Positions 16,860-24,792 of a stretch of 62,767 nucleotides of DNA are shown piece after piece. The stretch's first letter is position 1. Each line of letters begins with the position of its first letter. Below the pieces are notes generated by a model. The model had not been told where the DNA came from and did no database searches. It was given only the letters and a program-made list of their open reading frames with translations. The stretch is from Oscillospiraceae bacterium (GTDB lineage Bacteria; Bacillota; Clostridia; Oscillospirales; Oscillospiraceae). Location of the stretch: contig JAFRLZ010000009.1 in the NCBI GenBank assembly GCA_017430985.1, forward strand, positions 1 through 62,767, in the 5' to 3' direction. Both the position numbers and the translations under genes were made by a program.

Positions 16860-18511
16860 GGGCGGAATGGTATAAGGACCGGGTCTTTTATCAGATCTGG
16901 CCGCGCAGCTTCTGCGACGGAAACGGCGACGGGATCGGCGACCTCTACGGCGTGTACGGGAAGCTCGACTATCTCAAGTCGCTCGGCGTCGGCGGCATCT
17001 GGTTCTCGCCGCTCTATCCCTCGCCCAACGCCGACTACGGCTACGACATCTCAGATTACTGCGCCATCCACCCGGACTACGGCGACCTGGAGATCTTCAA
17101 AAAGGTCGTCGAGCGGGCGCACGAGCTGGATATCAAGATCGTGATGGACCTCGTCGTCAACCACACGTCCGACGAGCACGAGTGGTTCCAAAAGAGCCGC
17201 GACAAGGACAGCCCCTACCGCGGCTACTACTTCTGGAAAAAGGGCAAGAAGCCCGGCCGGCCGCCGAACAACTGGGACAGCTTCTTTGAAAACGAGGCCT
17301 GGAGCTATGACGAGCGCTCGGGCGAGTACTATCTGCACCTGTTCCACCGCAAGCAGGTCGATCTGAACATGGATAACCCCGCGGTGCGCGGGGAGATCAA
17401 GCGCATCCTGCGCTTCTGGCTCGACCTCGGCGTGGACGGCTTCCGCGAAGACGTCATCACGCTGATCTCCAAACCCGAGGGCCTGCCGGACGACCGCTTC
17501 GGCGTCGGCGTGAAGGGCATGCGTCTCTACGAGAGCGGCCCGCACATCCACGAGTATCTGCAGGAATTCCGGACGGAGGTGCTGGACGGCTACGACTGCT
17601 TCGTCGTCGGCGAGGCGCCGCTCATGACCACGAAAAAGGCGCTCGGCTACCTCGAAGGCGAGCACCCGGATCTGGACATGATGTTTTCCTTCCAGCACAT
17701 GGAGGCCGACTGCTTTTTCACCGAGTACATGCCCCTGCCGTTCGATCTGCGCAAGCTCAAGCGCGCCTTCACCAAGTGGCAGGACGCGCTCGAGTGGAAC
17801 GCCCTGTATCTCGAAAACCACGACCACCCGCGCGTCATCTCCCGCTACGGCAGCGAAAAGTACCACGACGAGAGCGGCAAGATGCTCGCCGCCTGCTATC
17901 TGCTGCTCAAGGGCACGCCTTTCGTGTACCAGGGGCAGGAGATCGGCATGACGAACATCGCCCTGCCCTCCATCGAGGATTACAAGGACTGCATGGCGCT
18001 CAAGCACTATTACAACGACGTCAGAAGGAAGTCCCCCGACAAGGTGCTGCCGAAGATCCAAAAGGCGACGCGGGACAATTCCCGCACGCCGGTGCAGTGG
18101 AGCGCGGAGGCGCACGCGGGCTTCTCAAGCGCCGAGCCCTGGTTTGCCGTCAACGGCAATTACCGCTCGATCAACGTGGCGGCGCAGGAGAAAGACCCCG
18201 GGTCGCTCCTGAACTTCTACCGCGCGCTGATCGCCTTCCGCAGCGGCAGCCGCACCGTCCGCTTCGGCGACTACCGCGAGCTCTGCCCGGGCCACCCGCA
18301 TCTGTACGTCTACACGCGCTCCTTTGAGGGCGAAACGCTCCTCGTGCTCTGCAGCTTTACGGAGAAGCCCTGCCGTTTCTCCCTGCCGGACGGCCCGGCC
18401 TGGGGCGCGCCGGAGCTGCTGTTCGCCAACTATCCCTGCAAAAGCGGGGAGACGGCCTTCACGACCCGGCCCTATGAGACGCGCGTCTATCGCGTCCGGG
18501 CCGACAGATGA
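16856..18511 (+). CDS. Alpha-glucosidase (GH13 family, oligo-1,6-glucosidase type)
   Basis: A 551-residue intracellular glycoside hydrolase that releases glucose from short alpha-glucosides. GH13 regions are clear: DLVVNHTSDEH (region I), GVDGFREDVI with nucleophile Asp199, acid/base Glu253 (VVGEAP) and LENHDHPR with Asp323. NGDGIGDL near the N-terminus gives the calcium loop typical of oligo-1,6-glucosidases. The residue before the nucleophile is Glu where most relatives have Met or Leu. It is coupled to the symporter by ATGA; no signal peptide, so cleavage happens after uptake. Confidence 0.93.
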   Translation: MRAEWYKDRVFYQIWPRSFCDGNGDGIGDLYGVYGKLDYLKSLGVGGIWFSPLYPSPNADYGYDISDYCAIHPDYGDLEIFKKVVERAHELDIKIVMDLVVNHTSDEHEWFQKSRDKDSPYRGYYFWKKGKKPGRPPNNWDSFFENEAWSYDERSGEYYLHLFHRKQVDLNMDNPAVRGEIKRILRFWLDLGVDGFREDVITLISKPEGLPDDRFGVGVKGMRLYESGPHIHEYLQEFRTEVLDGYDCFVVGEAPLMTTKKALGYLEGEHPDLDMMFSFQHMEADCFFTEYMPLPFDLRKLKRAFTKWQDALEWNALYLENHDHPRVISRYGSEKYHDESGKMLAACYLLLKGTPFVYQGQEIGMTNIALPSIEDYKDCMALKHYYNDVRRKSPDKVLPKIQKATRDNSRTPVQWSAEAHAGFSSAEPWFAVNGNYRSINVAAQEKDPGSLLNFYRALIAFRSGSRTVRFGDYRELCPGHPHLYVYTRSFEGETLLVLCSFTEKPCRFSLPDGPAWGAPELLFANYPCKSGETAFTTRPYETRVYRVRADR

Positions 18512-18523
18512 AAGGAGGCTGCC

Positions 18524-18829
18524 ATGAAGAAAAAGCTGTGGATCGTTGTCGGCGCCGTGCTGGCCGTCCTGCTGATCGCGCTTGTCGTGCTGAACCTGTC
18601 GTTTCATAAGATCACCGTGACCTCCGGCAGGGACTTCGTCGACAAGTGCCCCCGTTATGCGCGCCCGGGGCAGGAGGTCACGGTCACGACCGCGGTCGTT
18701 TCGGACGGCGAGATCTATGTGAACGGGGCGGACGGGAGCTACGTCCGGCCGGGCGTCTATGTGTTCACGATGCCGGACGAGGACGTCCGGCTCACGGTGA
18801 CCGTCATCGCGTTCCGCGACGGGGCCTGA
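18524..18829 (+). CDS. Small membrane-anchored beta-rich protein
   Basis: A 101-residue protein with one N-terminal hydrophobic segment (about residues 5-25) and an outward beta-rich domain (HKITVTSGRDFVDKCP, GQEVTVTTAVVSDGEIYVN, YVFTMPDEDVRLTVTV). The small domain resembles an Ig-like or repeat-type surface module. A GGAGG site lies 8 nt before the ATG, 12 bp downstream of the glucosidase gene. The function is unknown. Confidence 0.7.
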   Translation: MKKKLWIVVGAVLAVLLIALVVLNLSFHKITVTSGRDFVDKCPRYARPGQEVTVTTAVVSDGEIYVNGADGSYVRPGVYVFTMPDEDVRLTVTVIAFRDGA

Positions 18830-18843
18830 GCGGGGGACGGCGC

Positions 18844-19320
18844 ATGAAAAAACTGCTGCTCCCCTTGATCGCCCTGCTGCTTTTGACCGGCTGCGCGTCG
18901 GGAGCGCCTCCGCTTCAGACCATGAGCCCGGAGCAGGAGGCGGCCGTCAGACCGACCCCGAACCTCGTCATCGAGGCCGGAGGGAGGATCTTCTATGCCG
19001 ACCTGGAGCACAATCCCTCCGCGGAGGCCTTCGTTGAGAAGCTCAGCGCCGGGCCGCTGGAGCTGGAGCTGCACGACAACGGCGGGGTCGAAAAGGTCGG
19101 ATCGCTGCCGTGGACGCTGGAAGAGAGCGGCGAAGAGCTCACGGCGGAGCCCGGAGACCTGATCCTGTACCCGGGGAACCGGCTCGCCGTCTGCTGCGGG
19201 CAGAACGCCGGGACCTTTACGCGGCTTGCGAGGATCGGCGGTCTGAGCGGAGACGAGCTGCGCCGGATCCTGGGAGACGGAGACGTGACCGTGAGCCTTT
19301 GGATCGAGTGGAGCGAGTGA
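18844..19320 (+). CDS. Cyclophilin-like-fold lipoprotein
   Basis: A 158-residue secreted protein with lipobox LTGC (Cys about residue 18). Residues 40-158 (HNPSAEAFVEKL, LPWTLEESGEELTAEPGDLILYPGNRLAVCCGQN) match the cyclophilin-like domain seen in many clostridial proteins that is unlike true prolyl isomerases. It follows the 18524 gene by 14 bp and is likely co-transcribed. Function unknown. Confidence 0.75.
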   Translation: MKKLLLPLIALLLLTGCASGAPPLQTMSPEQEAAVRPTPNLVIEAGGRIFYADLEHNPSAEAFVEKLSAGPLELELHDNGGVEKVGSLPWTLEESGEELTAEPGDLILYPGNRLAVCCGQNAGTFTRLARIGGLSGDELRRILGDGDVTVSLWIEWSE

Positions 19321-19344
19321 TCCGGCCTTTTTCGGAAGGCGCAC

Positions 19345-19373
19345 TTGTCTCTCTCCGCGGCTTATGCTATAGT
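19345..19373 (+). promoter_or_regulatory. Sigma-A promoter for the first YhhN gene
   Basis: TTGTCT (19345-19350), a 17-bp spacer and TATAGT (19368-19373). Confidence 0.7.
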
Positions 19374-19425
19374 GAAACAAGAGCCCGATCCCCGCATTCC
19401 CGCAAGATACAAGGGAGGTTTTTCG

Positions 19426-20070
19426 ATGAAGACCGTGTTTTTGGCCGTCTTTGTGCTCTCCACCGCCGTCCATCTGTACGCGTCCTACCGGAAGGAAGCC
19501 AAACTGAGGAACATCACCAAGCCCTTCATCCTGCTGTCCCTGCTCGGCTTCTATGTGCTGGCGGCGCGCGCGCCGGCGGCGGCCGTTATCCTCGCGCTGA
19601 TTTTCAGCTGGCTCGGGGACGTGCTGCTGATCCCCAAAGGGACCAAGTGGTTCACGGCCGGCGGGATCGCCTTTATGATCAGCCACGCCTTCTTTATCGC
19701 CGGATACTGGAAGGACGTCGACTTTTCGCGGCTCCCGCTCCCGCTGATCCTGTTCCTGGCCGTGTTTTTCGCGGCGATCGTCACGGTCCTCTTTTCCAAG
19801 CTGAAGCCGCATCTCCCCAAGGCGCTGTTTTACCCGATGTTCCTTTACCTGCTCATCAACGGAGCCATGAACTGCTTCGCCGTCTTCCGCTGCGTCAGCC
19901 TGGGCACCGCGGCCGGAGCCGTCACGGCGGTCGGCGCGGCCCTGTTCTTCATATCCGACTGCACGCTGTTCTTTGTCCGCTTCAAGAAGGACAGCCGCAT
20001 CAAATCGCATTTCCTGGTGATGCTCACCTATTCGCTCGGAGAGCTGCTGATCGTTTTGGGACTACTGTAA
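19426..20070 (+). CDS. YhhN/TMEM86-family membrane protein (lysoplasmalogenase-like), copy 1
   Basis: A 214-residue, about eight-segment membrane protein. The YhhN motif LIFSWLGDVLL is present, with a later ISDCTLFFVRF. Animal TMEM86 and some bacterial relatives hydrolyse the vinyl-ether bond of lysoplasmalogens; Clostridia contain plasmalogens, so that role is plausible. The ATG at 19426 follows AAGGGAGG. A lipid-kinase-like gene follows 26 bp downstream, supporting lipid metabolism. A second YhhN gene lies at 24051. Confidence 0.85.
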   Translation: MKTVFLAVFVLSTAVHLYASYRKEAKLRNITKPFILLSLLGFYVLAARAPAAAVILALIFSWLGDVLLIPKGTKWFTAGGIAFMISHAFFIAGYWKDVDFSRLPLPLILFLAVFFAAIVTVLFSKLKPHLPKALFYPMFLYLLINGAMNCFAVFRCVSLGTAAGAVTAVGAALFFISDCTLFFVRFKKDSRIKSHFLVMLTYSLGELLIVLGLL

Positions 20071-20096
20071 GGATCAACTATACGGAGGGATAAAGC

Positions 20097-20915
20097 ATGA
20101 AATACTATCTGTACAATTCCCTGGCCAACAACGGCATCAAGCCCGAGGTGGCCCCGGGGACCGAGCTGATCGACGCCGTCGGCCTGGACTATCCGGCCTA
20201 CCTGAAAGGCCTCGCGCCCGAGGACGAGGTCGTTCTGGTCGGCGGGGACGGCACGCTGAACTACTTCATCAACGCGGTCAAGGGCACGGAGATCAAAAAC
20301 AACATCTACCTGCTCGGCAGCGGCACCGGCAACGACTTCTTCAACGACATCGGCCGCAAGCCCGGCGAAGAGGTCCTCATCAATCCCTATCTGAGCAAGC
20401 TGCCCACCGTATACGTCAACGGGATGGAGAAGCTCTTCATCAACAACATGGGCTTCGGCATCGACGGCTACTGCTGCGAGGTGGCCGATCAGATCAAGGA
20501 AAAGAACCCGCAGGAGAAGATCGACTACACCGGCATCGCCATCAAGGGCCTGCTGTTCCACTTCAAGCCCTGCCACGCGGAGATCGTCGTGGACGGCGTG
20601 AAGCATGAGTTCGACCACGTCTGGATCGCACCGACCATGAAGGGCAAGTTCTACGGCGGAGGCATGAAGATGGCCCCGGATCAGGACCGCTTCTCCGACA
20701 AGCTGACCGTGGTGGTGTATCACTGCCGTTCCAAGCTGAAAGCGCTGATCTCCTTCCCCTCCATCTTCAAGGGGGAGCATGTGGCGAAGACCGACATGGT
20801 CCGGGTCTTCACCGGCAACGAGGTCGAGGTCCGCTTCTCGCGCCCCTGCGCCGCGCAGATCGACGGCGAGACGGTGCTGAACGTGACGGAGTACAAGGCG
20901 GTCCTGCCGAGATAA
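20097..20915 (+). CDS. Diacylglycerol/sphingosine kinase-type lipid kinase family protein
   Basis: A 272-residue protein of the DAG_kinase_cat fold. The nucleotide site VLVGGDGTLNYFIN and GSGTGNDFFND are clear, as is NNMGFGIDG. The family phosphorylates lipids such as diacylglycerol with ATP. The protein is slightly shorter than the usual 290-310 residues. It lies behind YhhN in a two-gene unit ended by the terminator at 20931. Confidence 0.88.
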   Translation: MKYYLYNSLANNGIKPEVAPGTELIDAVGLDYPAYLKGLAPEDEVVLVGGDGTLNYFINAVKGTEIKNNIYLLGSGTGNDFFNDIGRKPGEEVLINPYLSKLPTVYVNGMEKLFINNMGFGIDGYCCEVADQIKEKNPQEKIDYTGIAIKGLLFHFKPCHAEIVVDGVKHEFDHVWIAPTMKGKFYGGGMKMAPDQDRFSDKLTVVVYHCRSKLKALISFPSIFKGEHVAKTDMVRVFTGNEVEVRFSRPCAAQIDGETVLNVTEYKAVLPR

Positions 20916-20930
20916 GCGCCATGGAAGCGC

Positions 20931-20963
20931 GCAAAAAAGCCCGGAACAACCGGGCTTTTTTGC
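20931..20963 (+). terminator. Terminator of the YhhN-lipid kinase unit
   Basis: A 14-bp stem (20931-20944 with 20950-20963) with core GCCCGG/CCGGGC and six T. Confidence 0.9.
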
Positions 20964-20972
20964 ATCTCCGTC

Positions 20973-21002
20973 TTGGCAGGGCGCGCCGTCCTGTGATACA
21001 AT
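20973..21002 (+). promoter_or_regulatory. Promoter for the aldo/keto reductase gene
   Basis: TTGGCA (20973-20978), an 18-bp spacer and TACAAT (20997-21002). Confidence 0.6.
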
Positions 21003-21092
21003 AAATCAAAAAGATCGTGCACAAGGCTGTTTCTCCGGCTTCGCGGAGACGACAGCGGAGCAGCCGCCGCGCGGCGGGAAAGGAGAAGGAAC

Positions 21093-22211
21093 ATGCCGGT
21101 CGTCTACGGAAAAGATACGCCGAAGCTCGGCTTCGGCCTCATGCGCCTGCCCAAGAGGGGCGTCGTCATCAATGTGGAAAAGGTCAAAACGATGGTGGAT
21201 CTCTTTCTCGAGGCGGGCTTCACCTATTTTGACACGGCCTACGTCTACCCGGGCTCGGAGACCGCGATCCGCAAAGCGCTGGTGGAGCGTTACCCGCGCG
21301 ACAGCTTCACGCTGGCCACCAAGCTCAACGCCATGGTCGCGCCGACCGAGAAGGCCGCGCGCAAGGAGTTCGCCACGAGCCTCGAACGAACGGGGGCTGG
21401 CTATTTCGACTACTACCTGCTGCACGCGCTGATGGAGAACAACTATGAGAAGTACGAGAAGCTGCATCTCTGGGATTTCGTCAGAGAGCAGAAGGAGAAG
21501 GGGCTGATCCGCAAGCTCGGCTTTTCCTTCCACGCCGGGCCCGAGCTGCTGGACAAGCTGCTGACCGAACATCCCGAGGTGGACTTCGTGCAGCTGCAGA
21601 TCAACTACGCTGACTGGGAAAACCCCAAGGTCACCTCCCGCGCCAACTACGAGACGGCACGCAGGCACGGCAAGCTCATCACGGTCATGGAGCCGGTCAA
21701 GGGCGGCAGGCTCGCCGATCCCCCGGAGGATGTGCAGAAGTTGTTCAAGGCGATCCATCCGGACATGTCCTGCGCTTCCTGGGCAATCCGCTTCGTGGCC
21801 TCGCTCGACGGGATACTGACTGTGCTCTCCGGCATGTCGACCGTTGAGCAGATGCAGGACAACCTCTCCTACATGAAGGCCTTCGAGCCGCTTGACGAAG
21901 AGGAGCAGGAGGCCATCCGGCAGGCGCAGCGCATCCTGGGCAATTCCTCCACGATCCCCTGCACGGCCTGCCGCTACTGCACCGAGGGCTGCCCGCGGCA
22001 GATCGATATCCCGGACGTCTTCGCGGCGATGAACAAGCAGCTCGGCAACGGCCAGATGCAGGACGCGCGCGAGAGCTATTTCCGCGCCGCGCCGGAGGGC
22101 CGCCGCGCCTCCGACTGCATCGAGTGCCGCCAGTGCGAGGGCGTCTGCCCGCAGCACCTGCCCATCACGGAGCATCTCAAGCGCGCGGCGGAAATGTTCC
22201 CCGCAGACTGA
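21093..22211 (+). CDS. Aldo/keto reductase with C-terminal 4Fe-4S domain
   Basis: A 372-residue oxidoreductase. Residues 1-270 form an AKR TIM barrel (FGLMRLPKRG, FDTAYVYPGSE, LATKLNAM for the catalytic Lys region and LLHALMENNY for His). Residues 285-365 carry two ferredoxin-like cysteine clusters (CTACRYCTEGCP and CIECRQCEGVCPQ). The fusion is common in anaerobes and probably couples aldehyde or ketone reduction to ferredoxin. A cluster-dependent electron route is inference. Confidence 0.9.
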   Translation: MPVVYGKDTPKLGFGLMRLPKRGVVINVEKVKTMVDLFLEAGFTYFDTAYVYPGSETAIRKALVERYPRDSFTLATKLNAMVAPTEKAARKEFATSLERTGAGYFDYYLLHALMENNYEKYEKLHLWDFVREQKEKGLIRKLGFSFHAGPELLDKLLTEHPEVDFVQLQINYADWENPKVTSRANYETARRHGKLITVMEPVKGGRLADPPEDVQKLFKAIHPDMSCASWAIRFVASLDGILTVLSGMSTVEQMQDNLSYMKAFEPLDEEEQEAIRQAQRILGNSSTIPCTACRYCTEGCPRQIDIPDVFAAMNKQLGNGQMQDARESYFRAAPEGRRASDCIECRQCEGVCPQHLPITEHLKRAAEMFPAD

Positions 22212-22258
22212 AGCGCGCGGCACGCCCGGGCATATCCGCGGGAAAAGGGGGGAGCGGC

Positions 22259-23137
22259 ATGTACGAACTCATTCAGATCACGGATCGGAGCTATTATATC
22301 GAAAGCCCCGCGAAGATCGGCCTCGTCCGGCTCTCCGGCGCGGAGGTCTGCCTGATCGACAGCGGCAACGACAAGGACGCCGGGCGCAGGCTGCGGCAGC
22401 TCCTGGACAAAAACGGCTGGAAGCTGACGGCGATCTACAACACGCACGCAAACGCCGACCACATCGGCGGCAACCGCTATCTGCAGGCGCAGACCGGCTG
22501 CCGCGTCTTCGCCCCGGGGATCGACTGCTGCTTCACGCGCCACCCGGTGCTGGAGCCGGCCTTCCTCTACGGCGGCTATCCGCCGAAGGACCTGCGGCAC
22601 AAGTTCCTGCTGGCGCAGGAGAGCGATGCCGAGCCTTTGACGCCGGAGGCGCTGCCCGAGGGCTTCGAGGCCATCCCCCTGCCCGGCCACTTTTTCGACA
22701 TGGCGGGCTACCGCACGCCGGACGACGTGGTCTTCCTGGCCGACTGCCTGTCCAGCCGGGAGACGCTGGAGAAGTACCGGATCGGCTTCATCTACGACGT
22801 CGCCGCCTACATCCGGACGCTCGAAAAGGTCAGGGAGATGCAGGCGCGCCTCTTCGTGCCGGCGCACGCCGCGGCCACGGAGGATATCGCCCCGCTGGCA
22901 CAATACAATCTGGACTGTGTGCGGGAGATCGCGGAGCGGATCGTCGGCCTCTGCGCGGAGCCTCTCTGCTTCGAGGCGCTGCTGCAGAAGCTCTTTCAGG
23001 CGTATTCGCTCAGCATGAACTTCGAGCAGTACGTCCTCGTCGGCAGCACCGTGCGCTCCTATCTCGCGTGGCTGAAGGACGCCGGGCGGCTCAGCGTCAT
23101 CTTTGAAAACGGGACGCTCCTTTGGGTCAGAGCTTAA
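22259..23137 (+). CDS. Metallo-beta-lactamase-fold hydrolase
   Basis: A 292-residue MBL-fold protein. The motif is NTHANADHIGG, the His-x-His-x-Asp-His form starting with His. The later ligands lie in PLPGHFFDM and VFLADCL. The C-terminal 80 residues (CAEPLCFEALLQKLFQ) form a helical winged-type extension, as in proteins with a C-terminal MBL-associated domain. It follows the AKR gene by 47 bp. ATG chosen with GGGGGGAG upstream. Substrate unknown. Confidence 0.85.
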   Translation: MYELIQITDRSYYIESPAKIGLVRLSGAEVCLIDSGNDKDAGRRLRQLLDKNGWKLTAIYNTHANADHIGGNRYLQAQTGCRVFAPGIDCCFTRHPVLEPAFLYGGYPPKDLRHKFLLAQESDAEPLTPEALPEGFEAIPLPGHFFDMAGYRTPDDVVFLADCLSSRETLEKYRIGFIYDVAAYIRTLEKVREMQARLFVPAHAAATEDIAPLAQYNLDCVREIAERIVGLCAEPLCFEALLQKLFQAYSLSMNFEQYVLVGSTVRSYLAWLKDAGRLSVIFENGTLLWVRA

Positions 23138-23173
23138 CAGACACTTTGAAATCATAAACAGGGAGGGCTCAAC

Positions 23174-23842
23174 ATGTTCGTGTTCTGGGGAGACGGATCG
23201 CAGGAGGCCAAAGCGCTGGTCGACGCCATCCGTGTGAGAAGCACCGAAAACTTCAACTGGACCTTTATCTTCATCCTCGCCGTGGTCTTCTACGTCTACT
23301 GGTCGGAGATCCACAGGAAAAACACCGAGGCCGTCTGCGCGGGCCTCGCGCTCTACGGCGTCCACTGGCTGTATGAGATCGGCAACGCCGTCATCGCGCA
23401 TGTCTTCGGCTATCCGCTGTGGTCGGTCTCGAACGCCTCGACGACCTTCATCCTGCTCATCGGCGTTTGCTGGGAGCTGTCGATGATGTTCTCGCTCGCG
23501 GGCATCATCTCCTTCAAGATGATGCCGCAGGACAGGACCACGCGCTATTTCGCCAAAAACGGCAAGCGCGGGATCGACTGCCGTCTCGTTGTCGCGCTGG
23601 AGATGGCGCTGCTGTTCGCCCTGTTCGAGTCCTTCCTCGCCGGGACGAGCAATCACTCCTTCATCTGGGTGTACAAGTGGTGGGGCGTGCTGCCGGTCTT
23701 CGTCACGACCTACATCCCCTTCTTCCTCGCCTCGAACTACGTGCCGGACATGGAGCCGAAAAAGCGCAGGAACTTCCTGCTCGGCCTCTGGGGTCTGGTC
23801 GCCCTGCTGCTGGTCGTCCTGATCCCGCTGGGCGTGATCTGA
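23174..23842 (+). CDS. Multi-spanning membrane protein of the redox cassette, copy A
   Basis: A 222-residue integral membrane protein with about six segments. It is a clear paralogue of the protein at 27543: both share a Y/W-G-V-x-x-x-x-E-I-x-N helix (ALYGVHWLYEIGNAVIAHVF here) followed by W-E-x-S-x-M-F (GVCWELSMMFSLAG) and an aromatic-rich late helix. I do not recognise the family. Aromatic and charged residues inside helices suggest a cofactor, quinone or lipid partner. GGGAGG precedes the ATG. Confidence 0.75.
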   Translation: MFVFWGDGSQEAKALVDAIRVRSTENFNWTFIFILAVVFYVYWSEIHRKNTEAVCAGLALYGVHWLYEIGNAVIAHVFGYPLWSVSNASTTFILLIGVCWELSMMFSLAGIISFKMMPQDRTTRYFAKNGKRGIDCRLVVALEMALLFALFESFLAGTSNHSFIWVYKWWGVLPVFVTTYIPFFLASNYVPDMEPKKRRNFLLGLWGLVALLLVVLIPLGVI

Positions 23843-23891
23843 GCGCGAAAGCAGGACCAATATCGCGGGGACGGGTCTGTCCGTCCCTCCG

Positions 23892-23917
23892 GAACGCGCC
23901 GGGAGACCGGCGCGTTC
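23892..23917 (+). terminator. Possible terminator after the copy A membrane protein
   Basis: A 9-bp stem (GAACGCGCC at 23892-23900 with GGCGCGTTC at 23909-23917) followed by GTGATTTTGT. The T-tract is weak, so termination may be partial. Confidence 0.5.
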
Positions 23918-23973
23918 GTGATTTTGTATAAGAAGCGCGCCCGAATTTCAGCAGGCGCGGCCGCAGGGGCCGA

Positions 23974-24002
23974 TTGCCGTGAAAAAAAGATCGTGCTACA
24001 AT
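23974..24002 (+). promoter_or_regulatory. Sigma-A promoter for the second YhhN gene
   Basis: TTGCCG (23974-23979), a 17-bp spacer and TACAAT (23997-24002). Confidence 0.65.
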
Positions 24003-24050
24003 AGATTTGAAATCATCGGATTTGACGGAAAGCGAAAGGATGTGTGGAGC

Positions 24051-24716
24051 ATGCCGCTGCTGATCGCCCTGTGCCTGGCTCTCGCCGCGCTCTTCCTGCG
24101 GGAGGAGAGCCGGGAGCGCTATGTCCCGGCCGTGGTCCTCAAGGGCCTGGCCTCGCTCTGCTTTGTCGTCCTCGGCCTGCTCTGCAGCCCCGGCACGCCG
24201 CTCGCCGGGCGGGTCATCGTCGGCCTTGTCCTCGGCTGCGCCGCGGACGTGCTGCTGAATCTCCGCTGGGTTTTCCGGGAGAAGGGCCAGCCGATCTTCC
24301 TCGTCGGCATCCTCGTGTTCCTGGCCGGGCATATCCTGTATCTCGCCGCCGTCTGGCCGCTGAACGCGAAGCCGCTCCTCTGCCTCGCCGCCGCCGTCGT
24401 GCTGACGGCGCTGCTGATGCTCTGGATCTTCAAACAGATCACGGCCAAGCCGGCCTTCAAGATCTTCGGCGTGTTCTACATCGGCGCGATCATGCTGCTC
24501 AACTGCGTCGCGGTCGGCAACCTGCTGTCCGCGCCGGGCGCGTTCACGGGGCTCTTCGCCGCGGGCGCGGTCTTTTTCCTCGTGAGCGATATCGTCCTGA
24601 TCCTCAACACCTTCGGCGCGGAGACCCGGCAGAGCCTTCGCGTCACGAACATCGCCCTGTACTATGCCGGGCAGCTGCTGATCGCGCTGAGCCTGCGGTT
24701 TGCCGCCCTGCTGTGA
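24051..24716 (+). CDS. YhhN/TMEM86-family membrane protein (lysoplasmalogenase-like), copy 2
   Basis: A 221-residue, about eight-segment membrane protein with the YhhN pattern (LVLGCAADVLLNLRW and a late FFLVSDIVLILN). It is a distant paralogue of the 19426 protein. The ATG at 24051 is used; AAAGGA lies about 11 nt upstream. A potential hairpin separates it from the redox operon that follows, so it may or may not be co-transcribed. A plasmalogen-related function is inferred from the family. Confidence 0.82.
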   Translation: MPLLIALCLALAALFLREESRERYVPAVVLKGLASLCFVVLGLLCSPGTPLAGRVIVGLVLGCAADVLLNLRWVFREKGQPIFLVGILVFLAGHILYLAAVWPLNAKPLLCLAAAVVLTALLMLWIFKQITAKPAFKIFGVFYIGAIMLLNCVAVGNLLSAPGAFTGLFAAGAVFFLVSDIVLILNTFGAETRQSLRVTNIALYYAGQLLIALSLRFAALL

Positions 24717-24722
24717 AAACAC

Positions 24723-24755
24723 GGCCCTCCTCCGCACTCACGCCGGAGGAGGGCC
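24723..24755 (+). terminator. GC-rich hairpin before the redox operon
   Basis: A perfect 12-bp stem GGCCCTCCTCCG/CGGAGGAGGGCC with a 9-nt loop, placed 6 bp after the YhhN stop and 37 bp before the TTG start of the next gene. There is no U-tract, so it may be an RNA-processing or pausing structure rather than a full terminator. Confidence 0.5.
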
Positions 24756-24792
24756 GAACACATATGATGTGATCGAAAAGGAGGCATGCAAA

